A stretch of DNA of 64,000 bases from Leclercia adecarboxylata (GTDB lineage Bacteria > Pseudomonadota > Gammaproteobacteria > Enterobacterales > Enterobacteriaceae). The DNA is taken from NCBI GenBank assembly GCA_002360945.1, contig DERO01000024.1, forward strand, positions 1-64,000. Direction: 5' to 3'. The notes beneath the pieces are model-generated. The model saw only the letters and a program-made list of their open reading frames with translations, was not told the origin of the DNA and made no database searches. The position numbers and the translations under genes are program-made. Shown here in pieces: positions 57,682 through 64,000 of the stretch. How positions within the stretch are numbered: position 1 is the stretch's first letter; every line of letters begins with the position of its first letter.

Positions 57682-58518
57682 TTACTTCAACAACTGCTGC
57701 GCATGGAAGCGCAGATGATCTTCAATAAACGACGCAATAAAGTAATAGCTGTGATCGTAGCCTGGTTGGATGCGTAACGTCAGCGGCCAGTCCTTCTGGC
57801 GTGCGGCTTCCGCCAGCACCGCCGGCTGTAACTGGCTCGCAAGGAACTGATCGGCATCACCCTGATCGATAAGCGTCGGGATCGCCTGTTCCGGCTGGCT
57901 GGCCAGCATCAGCGCGCAGCTGTCCCATGCCTGCCAGGTCTCTGTATCCTCGCCCAGGTAATTCGTGAAGGCTTTCTGCCCCCAAGGCACCTGGGACGGA
58001 TTCACGATAGGCGCAAAGGCCGATACGCTGACGTATTTACCCGGATTTTTCAGCGCCATCACCAGCGCACCGTGGCCGCCCATCGAGTGGCCGCTGATGG
58101 CACAGCGATCGGCTACCGCGAACTCCGCCTGGATCAGCGCTGGCAGCTCGTCGCGCAGGTAGTCGTACATCCGGTAATGCTTCGCCCAGGGCGCCTGGGT
58201 GGCATTCAGGTAGAACCCGGCGCCTTTGCCCAGGTCATAACCGGCATCGTCCGCGACCTCATCGCCGCGCGGGCTGGTGTCGGGCATCACCAGAGCGATC
58301 CCCAGCTCCGCCGCAACCCGCTGGGCACCCGCTTTGGTCGTGAAGTTTTCATCGTTGCAGGTCAGGCCGGAGAGCCAGTACAGCACCGGTGGTTTTGCCG
58401 CACCGGTAACCGGCGGCAGAAAGATGCTGAACGTCATCGCGCAGTTCAGCACCGCAGAATCATGACGCCAGCGCTGCTGTCGACCTTCAAAACAGTGGTG
58501 CTCTTCGAGCAGTTCCAT
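57682..58518 (-). CDS. yeiG: S-formylglutathione hydrolase YeiG
   Basis: A 278-residue alpha/beta hydrolase (esterase D family) that hydrolyses S-formylglutathione in formaldehyde detoxification. The nucleophile is S145 in GHSMGGHG, and the catalytic His is in [10 protein letters not shown] near residue 256. The [11 protein letters not shown] oxyanion region is intact. Length equals E. coli YeiG. It is convergent with cirA across repeats and divergent from the next gene. Confidence 0.94.
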   Translation of the reverse strand: MELLEEHHCFEGRQQRWRHDSAVLNCAMTFSIFLPPVTGAAKPPVLYWLSGLTCNDENFTTKAGAQRVAAELGIALVMPDTSPRGDEVADDAGYDLGKGAGFYLNATQAPWAKHYRMYDYLRDELPALIQAEFAVADRCAISGHSMGGHGALVMALKNPGKYVSVSAFAPIVNPSQVPWGQKAFTNYLGEDTETWQAWDSCALMLASQPEQAIPTLIDQGDADQFLASQLQPAVLAEAARQKDWPLTLRIQPGYDHSYYFIASFIEDHLRFHAQQLLK

Positions 58519-58659
58519 GCAGGGCTCCTTCAGGAAGGTTGTATAAAGAGATGAAAGTCATAATACAGATAATTCAATAACGAGTGAGTAACTTTCACTT
58601 CCGCATTAACGACATATCCTGCATCATGAATTTACGAAACTTTAACAACTGGAGTGGTC

Positions 58660-59808
58660 ATGGCGCTGCGTATCGCGCTCAGCGGATTTGTGGTTCTGGT
58701 GGTGGCGATGGGAATAGGGCGCTTTGCCTTTACCCCGCAGGTGCCGCTGATGATTGCGGCAGGGCAACTGACCCTGACCAGCGCCGGGCTGGTAGCGGCG
58801 ATGAACTATCTCGGCTATCTGGTGGGGGCATGGGATGCCATGCGCGCGCACCGGTTTGTCGAGGGCCGTCTGTGGCTGGGGATTGTTGGCGCGGTGGGGC
58901 TCACCCTGCTCTCGGCCGTCGCGGATAACGCTATCGTCCACGGACTGCTGCGGTTTGTGATTGGCTGCATGAGCGGCTGGTCGATGGTGCTGGTCGCCGC
59001 CTGGACCAACGAGCGGCTGGCCCATTTCGGCAAGCCGGGCCTGAGCGCCGCGGTCTTCGCCGGGCCGGGGGCGGGCATTACTATCAGCGGTTTGCTGGCG
59101 GTGTGGATCCAGGCCCAGGGGTTGTCGGCCAGCGCGGCATGGCAAATCTACGGCGTGCTGGCGCTGGTGCTGATCGCGCTGGTGGCCCGCTATCTGCCGC
59201 GTGCCGGGCAACTGCATCGTCCGGGCGCCACGCCGGAGCCGCTGACGCTGACCCGCGATCTGCGTCGTCTGGTCTGGAGCTACAGCCTCGCCGGGTTTGG
59301 CTACATCCTCCCGGCGACCTTTTTGTCGCAGATGGCGGCGCTGCGTTTCCCTGGTAGCGCGTTTGCCCAGTTTGTCTGGCCGGTGTTCGGCGTGGCCTCG
59401 GTGCTGGGTATTGCCCTGAGTATCGCTCTGCGCCATGTTTCCACTACTAACCGCAGGCTGGCGCTGGTGCTTTGGCTGCAGGCGGTGGGAGTGATTGCCG
59501 CCTGGCTGATGCCGGGGATGGCCGGTCTGGTGACCGGTGCGCTGCTGGTCGGCGGCGGATTTTTATGTGCGGTGCAGCTCTCGTTGCTCTACGGGCGTGA
59601 ACTGGCACCGAATCACACACGGTACATGGCCGGGTTACTGACCACCGGCTATGCGGTCGGGCAGCTGATTGGCCCGATGACCTCGGCGTTGTCGAGCTGG
59701 CTCACCCATCAGCTGGAGCCCGCTCTGGGCCTTGCGGGTATCGCCCTTTTCGTGGCGGGCGGGCTGGTCTGGCAGCGTCAGGTTGAAAGGTTACGGCAAT
59801 TGGAATAA
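58660..59808 (+). CDS. YbfB/YjiJ-type MFS transporter (MFS_4 family)
   Basis: A 382-residue membrane protein with about 11-12 helices. The N-terminal signature [15 protein letters not shown] defines the MFS_4 family, followed by [19 protein letters not shown] and [19 protein letters not shown]. The C-terminal half has [32 protein letters not shown]. The ATG at 58660 is 5 bp after GGAG; a GTG two codons earlier is less likely. The substrate is unknown. In E. coli K-12 folE directly follows yeiG, so this gene is an insertion at that junction. Confidence 0.85.
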   Translation: MALRIALSGFVVLVVAMGIGRFAFTPQVPLMIAAGQLTLTSAGLVAAMNYLGYLVGAWDAMRAHRFVEGRLWLGIVGAVGLTLLSAVADNAIVHGLLRFVIGCMSGWSMVLVAAWTNERLAHFGKPGLSAAVFAGPGAGITISGLLAVWIQAQGLSASAAWQIYGVLALVLIALVARYLPRAGQLHRPGATPEPLTLTRDLRRLVWSYSLAGFGYILPATFLSQMAALRFPGSAFAQFVWPVFGVASVLGIALSIALRHVSTTNRRLALVLWLQAVGVIAAWLMPGMAGLVTGALLVGGGFLCAVQLSLLYGRELAPNHTRYMAGLLTTGYAVGQLIGPMTSALSSWLTHQLEPALGLAGIALFVAGGLVWQRQVERLRQLE

Positions 59809-59911
59809 TTATCGCGGTGAATACTGGATTATGGTCGCCGCCTCGCGCACAATGAGTGCACATTTTGCCCCACGGAGGGCAGAAGAGCACCGCACCTGCA
59901 GGAGAAAAAGA

Positions 59912-60580
59912 ATGTCATCAATGAGTAAAGAAGCTGCTCTCGTCCACGAAGCGCTGGTCGCACACGGTCTCGAAACCCCGCTGCGCCCACCGGTTCAGGA
60001 TCTGGACAACGAAACGCGTAAACGTCTTATTTCCGGGCATATGACCGAAATCATGCAGCTGCTGAATCTCGATTTGAGCGATGACAGTCTGATGGAGACC
60101 CCACGTCGCATCGCCAAAATGTATGTCGATGAGATTTTCTCCGGGCTTGATTACGCTAACTTCCCGAAAATCACCGTCATTGAAAATAAAATGAAGGTGG
60201 ATGAGATGGTGACGGTGCGTGATATCACCCTGACCAGCACCTGTGAACACCACTTTGTGACCATCGACGGTAAAGCGACCGTGGCCTATATTCCGAAAGA
60301 CTCGGTCATTGGCCTGTCGAAGATTAACCGCATCGTGCAGTTCTTTGCCCAGCGTCCGCAGGTGCAGGAGCGTTTAACCCAGCAGATCCTCATCGCGCTG
60401 CAGACGCTGCTTGGCACCAACAACGTGGCGGTTTCCATTGACGCGGTGCATTACTGCGTGAAAGCACGCGGCATTCGCGATGCGACCAGCGCCACCACGA
60501 CGACCTCGCTGGGCGGTCTGTTTAAATCAAGCCAGAACACCCGTCAGGAGTTTCTGCGCGCCGTGCGTCATCACGACTGA
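59912..60580 (+). CDS. folE: GTP cyclohydrolase I FolE
   Basis: A 222-residue enzyme making dihydroneopterin triphosphate, the first step of folate synthesis. Zinc ligands are C111 and H114 (TSTCEHHFV) and the Cys of VHYCVKARG (C182). The start at 59912 follows GCAGGAGAAAA and gives the E. coli length; 60 further in-frame upstream codons overlap the MFS gene and are rejected. yeiB follows after 17 bp. Confidence 0.97.
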   Translation: MSSMSKEAALVHEALVAHGLETPLRPPVQDLDNETRKRLISGHMTEIMQLLNLDLSDDSLMETPRRIAKMYVDEIFSGLDYANFPKITVIENKMKVDEMVTVRDITLTSTCEHHFVTIDGKATVAYIPKDSVIGLSKINRIVQFFAQRPQVQERLTQQILIALQTLLGTNNVAVSIDAVHYCVKARGIRDATSATTTTSLGGLFKSSQNTRQEFLRAVRHHD

Positions 60581-60597
60581 TCGTCAGGGCAGGGTAC

Positions 60598-61755
60598 ATG
60601 GAAAGAAATGTCACGCTGGATTTCGTTCGTGGCGTCGCTATTCTGGGTATTCTGCTACTCAATATAAGCGGCTTCGGTCTGCCGAAAGCCGCTTATCTTA
60701 ATCCCGCCTGGTATGGCGATATTACCCTCAGCGACGCCTGGACATGGGCGGTGCTGGATCTCTTCGCCCAGGTTAAATTCCTCACCCTGTTTGCCCTGCT
60801 GTTCGGAGCCGGACTTCAGCTGCTGCTTAAACGCGGTAAACGCTGGATCCAGGCCCGGCTTTCACTGCTGGTCCTGCTGGGGTTTATCCATGGCCTGCTG
60901 TTCTGGGACGGCGATATTCTGCTGGCCTACGGGCTGGTGGGACTGATCTGCTGGCGCATCATCCGTGATGCGCACGATGTCAAAAATCTCTTCAATACCG
61001 GGGTGGTGCTGTTCATTATTGGCGTCGCCATCCTGCTGCTGCTGGGGGTGATCTCGGGCGGCTCCACCAATCGCTCATGGGTGCCGGATGCGGCCAACCT
61101 GCAGTATGAGCAGTACTGGAAGCTGGGTGGCGGGGCGGAGGCTATCAGCAACCGGGCCGATATGATTGGCAGCAGCCTGCTGGCGCTCGGAGCGCAGTAC
61201 GGCTGGCAGCTGGCGGGGATGATGCTTATCGGCGCTGCCCTGATGCGTACCGGCTGGCTGAAAGGTGAGTTTAGCCTGCGTCATTACCGGCGTACCGGAC
61301 TGTGGCTGGTGCTGCTCGGTCTGGCGATTAATCTCCCGGCGGTCATTGCCCAGTGGTATGTGAACTGGGATTACCGCTGGTGTGCGTTTCTGTTACAGGC
61401 GCCGCGCGAGCTGAGCGCGCCCTTCCAGACCATAGGCTATGCCGCGCTGATGTATGGCTTCTGGCCGCAGCTCTGCCGTTTCCGGCTGGTGATAGCGATA
61501 GCCTGCGTGGGGCGCATGGCGCTCAGCAACTATCTCCTGCAGACGCTGATCTGCACCACCTTGTTCTATCATCTTGACCTGTTTATGCATTTTGATCGCC
61601 TGCAGCTGCTGGGCTTTGTCCTGCCCATCTGGCTGGTGAATATTCTGTTCTCCGTTCTCTGGCTGCGTCATTTCCGTCAGGGACCGATGGAATGGCTGTG
61701 GCGACAATTGACCGCACGTGCTGCAGGGGTTTCATTAAGTAATACATCCGGATAA
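60598..61755 (+). CDS. yeiB: DUF418 inner-membrane protein YeiB
   Basis: A 385-residue membrane protein of the DUF418 family (DUF1624-like N-terminus) with about ten hydrophobic helices. It begins MERNVTLDFVRGVAILGILLLNI, typical of the family. Later blocks are FALLFGAGLQLLLKRG, WRIIRDAHDV and GRMALSNYLLQTLICTTLFY. Function unknown, perhaps acyl or small-molecule transfer. It is downstream of folE, as in E. coli. Its 3' end is 31 bp before the galS operator. Confidence 0.93.
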   Translation: MERNVTLDFVRGVAILGILLLNISGFGLPKAAYLNPAWYGDITLSDAWTWAVLDLFAQVKFLTLFALLFGAGLQLLLKRGKRWIQARLSLLVLLGFIHGLLFWDGDILLAYGLVGLICWRIIRDAHDVKNLFNTGVVLFIIGVAILLLLGVISGGSTNRSWVPDAANLQYEQYWKLGGGAEAISNRADMIGSSLLALGAQYGWQLAGMMLIGAALMRTGWLKGEFSLRHYRRTGLWLVLLGLAINLPAVIAQWYVNWDYRWCAFLLQAPRELSAPFQTIGYAALMYGFWPQLCRFRLVIAIACVGRMALSNYLLQTLICTTLFYHLDLFMHFDRLQLLGFVLPIWLVNILFSVLWLRHFRQGPMEWLWRQLTARAAGVSLSNTSG

Positions 61756-61785
61756 CGATCTGGATCACAATCATTAACAAAACGG

Positions 61786-61801
61786 ATGTAACCGTTTTCA
61801 T
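61786..61801 (+). promoter_or_regulatory. GalR/GalS operator of galS
   Basis: ATGTAACCGTTTTCAT, 11 of 14 fixed positions of GTGTAANCGNTTACAC. It indicates autorepression by GalS, plus GalR. Confidence 0.75.
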
Positions 61802-61804
61802 CCT

Positions 61805-61820
61805 TGTGAGCTTCTTCACG
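61805..61820 (+). promoter_or_regulatory. CRP site of galS
   Basis: TGTGA-GCTTCT-TCACG, nine of ten consensus positions, three bases after the galactose operator. A weak -10 (AGAATA/GAATAG) near 61843-61848 gives class II CRP spacing. Confidence 0.75.
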
Positions 61821-61910
61821 TAGTCCTCCCTTTCTCGCTGCCAGAATAGTCACCTTGCTAAACACAGGGGGTGTCTGTGAGTTGCTGCAATCTAAATAAG
61901 GATGGTGAAT

Positions 61911-62933
61911 ATGATCACCATTCGTGACGTCGCGCGTCAGGCGGGCGTTTCTGTCGCTACCGTTTCCCGGGTCCTCAACAACAGCGCGCTGGTCAGTCCG
62001 GAGACGCGCGAGAGTGTCATGAAAGCCGTCATCGCGCTGGGCTACCGGCCGAACGCTAACGCCCAGGCGCTGGCGACCCAGGTCAGCGATACCATCGGCG
62101 TGGTGGTGATGGACGTGTCGGATGCCTTCTTTGGTGCCCTGGTGAAAGCCGTGGACATGGTCGCTCAGGAGCACCAGAAAAACGTGCTGATCGGCAACAG
62201 CTATCACGAGGCAGAAAAAGAGCGTAACGCCATTGAGGTGCTGATACGTCAGCGCTGTAACGCCCTGATCGTCCACTCAAAAGCCTTAAGCGACGAGGAG
62301 CTCTCTGCCCTGATGGAGCAGATCCCCGGCATGGTGCTGATCAACCGCATCGTGCCCGGCTATGCCCACCGCTGCGTCTGCCTTGATAACGTCAGCGGAG
62401 CGATGATGGCGACACGGATGCTGGTGAACAACGGACATCAGCGCATCGGCTATCTTGCGTCAAGTCACCGCATTGAGGATGACGAAATGCGGCGTGAAGG
62501 CTGGCAGAAAGCGTTACTGGAGCAGGGCATTACCGCATCGGACAGCTGGATCGGCACCGGCGCGCCGGACATGCAGGGCGGGGAAGCGGCCATGGTGGAA
62601 CTGCTCGGGCGCAACCTGCAGCTGACCGCGGTCTTTGCCTACAACGACAGCATGGCCGCAGGCGCGCTGACGGCGCTGAAAGATAATGGCATTGCGGTGC
62701 CACAGCATCTGTCATTGATTGGTTTTGATGATATTCCGATTGCTCGTTACACGGACCCGCAGCTGACGACGGTGCGCTACCCAATCGCCTCCATGGCCCG
62801 GCTGGCTACGGAGCTGGCGTTACAGGGGGCCGCAGGGAAGCTGGATATCGACGCAACTCACTGTTTCATGCCGACTTTAGTGCGTCGTCACTCGGTTGCC
62901 ATTCGGCAAATTGTGGCACCGATCACTAACTAA
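61911..62933 (+). CDS. galS: Galactose isorepressor GalS
   Basis: A 340-residue LacI-family repressor. The HTH is residues about 1-25 ([24 protein letters not shown]), the hinge follows, and the core has [20 protein letters not shown]. GalS represses the mgl operon with galactose or fucose as inducer. The start 61911 follows AAGGATGG and matches the family; a frame-open Met three codons upstream is not used. The C-terminus is six residues shorter than in E. coli. mglB follows after 291 bp. Confidence 0.96.
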   Translation: MITIRDVARQAGVSVATVSRVLNNSALVSPETRESVMKAVIALGYRPNANAQALATQVSDTIGVVVMDVSDAFFGALVKAVDMVAQEHQKNVLIGNSYHEAEKERNAIEVLIRQRCNALIVHSKALSDEELSALMEQIPGMVLINRIVPGYAHRCVCLDNVSGAMMATRMLVNNGHQRIGYLASSHRIEDDEMRREGWQKALLEQGITASDSWIGTGAPDMQGGEAAMVELLGRNLQLTAVFAYNDSMAAGALTALKDNGIAVPQHLSLIGFDDIPIARYTDPQLTTVRYPIASMARLATELALQGAAGKLDIDATHCFMPTLVRRHSVAIRQIVAPITN

Positions 62934-62945
62934 TAATTCGCCGTG

Positions 62946-62961
62946 ATGTAACCGTTTTCAA
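62946..62961 (+). promoter_or_regulatory. GalS/GalR operator of mglBAC
   Basis: ATGTAACCGTTTTCAA, identical to the galS operator in 15 of 16 positions. Confidence 0.8.
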
Positions 62962-62963
62962 TT

Positions 62964-62979
62964 TGTGAGTAAATTCACA
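62964..62979 (+). promoter_or_regulatory. CRP site of mglBAC
   Basis: TGTGA-GTAAAT-TCACA is a perfect CRP consensus. Its centre (62971.5) is 41.5 bp before a start expected near 63013. Confidence 0.9.
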
Positions 62980-63000
62980 GTAAGTTAACAATACGCTGTC

Positions 63001-63006
63001 TATGAT
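63001..63006 (+). promoter_or_regulatory. mglB promoter -10
   Basis: TATGAT, placed correctly for a class II CRP-dependent promoter. The leader runs about 212 nt to the mglB ATG; it opens with AGCGTTT/AAACGCT inverted sequences (63010-63032). No -35 is evident, as expected. Confidence 0.65.
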
Positions 63007-63224
63007 GTCAGCGTTTTAGTGACTGAAACGCTATGTAACGGTGAATAATCACTTTCACTATAGCCAGCGCACGTTAAACATCCAAAAAAACGCATTCTGG
63101 AGCGTTACCGACCAAGGAAGATAGAAATTTTATAAGTGGACTTCGGCCGGCATTAACGTTTCTTTAACAATTGCCCGCCGATCGTTATTCACACGAACTA
63201 CCCTGCATAAAAACCGGAGATATC

Positions 63225-64000
63225 ATGAATAAGAAGGTGTTGACTCTGTCTGCTGTTATGGCAAGCATGCTTTTTGGTGCAACCGCGCACGCTGCAGATA
63301 GCCGTATTGGTGTGACTATCTATAAATACGACGACAACTTTATGTCGGTTGTGCGTAAAGCCATTGAAAAAGAGGGCAAATCAGCGCCAGAAGTGCAGCT
63401 GCTGATGAATGACTCCCAGAATGACCAGTCAAAACAGAACGACCAGATTGACGTACTGCTGGCAAAAGGCGTGAAAGCACTGGCAATCAACCTGGTTGAC
63501 CCGGCGGCTGCAGGCACCGTTATTGAGAAAGCACGTGGCCAGAATGTGCCAGTGGTGTTCTTCAACAAAGAACCTTCCCGTAAGGCGCTGGATAGCTACG
63601 ATAAAGCCTTCTACGTGGGCACCGACTCCAAAGAATCCGGCATCATTCAGGGCGACCTGATCGCTAAACACTGGGCGGCTAACCCGAACTGGGATCTGAA
63701 CAAAGACGGTCAGGTTCAGTTCGTTCTGCTGAAAGGCGAGCCAGGCCACCCGGATGCTGAAGCACGTACCACTTACGTGATCAAAGAGCTGAACGACAAG
63801 GGTCTGAAAACCCAGCAGCTGGCATTAGATACCGCAATGTGGGATACCGCCCAGGCGAAAGACAAGATGGACGCATGGCTGTCCGGCCCGAACGCTAACA
63901 AAATCGAAGTGGTTATCGCCAACAACGATGCGATGGCAATGGGTGCTGTAGAAGCCCTGAAAGCACACAACAAATCCTCTATCCCTGTATTTGGCGTGGA
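63225..64000 (+). CDS. mglB: Galactose/methyl-galactoside binding protein MglB (cut by window end)
   Basis: The first 258 codons of a periplasmic binding protein that normally has 332. The signal peptide is [23 protein letters not shown], then [20 protein letters not shown]. The calcium loop DLNKDGQVQ is present. The sugar-binding FFNKEPS and [10 protein letters not shown] blocks fit galactose/glucose binding and Trg chemotaxis. ACCGGAGA lies 7 bp before the ATG. mglA and mglC are expected beyond the window. Confidence 0.97.
   Translation, partial: MNKKVLTLSAVMASMLFGATAHAADSRIGVTIYKYDDNFMSVVRKAIEKEGKSAPEVQLLMNDSQNDQSKQNDQIDVLLAKGVKALAINLVDPAAAGTVIEKARGQNVPVVFFNKEPSRKALDSYDKAFYVGTDSKESGIIQGDLIAKHWAANPNWDLNKDGQVQFVLLKGEPGHPDAEARTTYVIKELNDKGLKTQQLALDTAMWDTAQAKDKMDAWLSGPNANKIEVVIANNDAMAMGAVEALKAHNKSSIPVFGV

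Overview
The window is a chromosomal segment of a member of the Enterobacteriaceae. Gene content and protein sequences run closely parallel to the E. coli K-12 46-49 minute region (rcsB to mglB), but the exact gene set fits an Enterobacter/Leclercia/Lelliottia-type relative better than E. coli itself. This is inferred from recognised families and synteny; the species cannot be fixed from the window. No insertion sequence, prophage, CRISPR array or rRNA is visible. One tRNA gene (proline, GGG) and one classical sRNA (micF) are present.

Layout. (1) 1-5,333: envelope-stress and porin block: rcsB and rcsD on the minus strand, micF, OmpR boxes, ompC. (2) 5,410-9,972: apbE, the adaptive-response genes ada-alkB behind an Ada operator that overlaps the apbE stop codon, and the ABC exporter yojI. 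(3) 9,979-12,743: an accessory pair, an MgtE-type Mg2+ channel/transporter and a STAS-less SulP anion transporter, convergent and overlapping at their 3' ends. (4) 12,994-18,535: mqo and eco, then a small membrane protein, an MFS transporter and a secreted DUF1996-type protein where K-12 has the nap/ccm/narP cluster, closed by tRNA-Pro. (5) 18,608-26,729: yejM, yejL, yejK, rplY, radD, rsuA, bcr, yejG. (6) 26,733-36,792: the peptide ABC transporter yejABEF, then pdeN, mepS, lpxT, yeiR.

(7) 36,917-39,779: a divergent hexuronate pair, yeiQ and uxuA, sharing a control region with a UxuR/ExuR-like palindrome. (8) 39,907-46,262: efpL, yeiW, setB and the fructose PTS operon fruBKA behind two Cra operators. 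(9) 46,397-51,674: the pseudouridine operon psuK-psuG-psuT preceded by a 30-bp palindrome, then nfo-yeiI, where yeiI encodes a helix-turn-helix/PfkB-kinase fusion paralogous to PsuK. (10) 51,740-57,587: yeiH/yeiE (divergent), lysP, and cirA with a Fur box. (11) 57,682-64,000: yeiG, an MFS_4-type transporter, folE, yeiB, galS and the start of mglB. Both galS and mglB carry nearly identical galactose-operator plus CRP modules.

Most of the window is conserved core genome. I found no clearly new multi-gene system. The points most worth a second look are regulatory: a perfect 15-bp hairpin that buries the nfo ribosome-binding site, a perfect 10-bp inverted repeat that includes the mgtE start codon, and the psuK palindrome with the nearby HTH-kinase YeiI as candidate regulator. 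Among genes, the DUF1996 secreted protein and the other accessory insertions at conserved junctions stand out.
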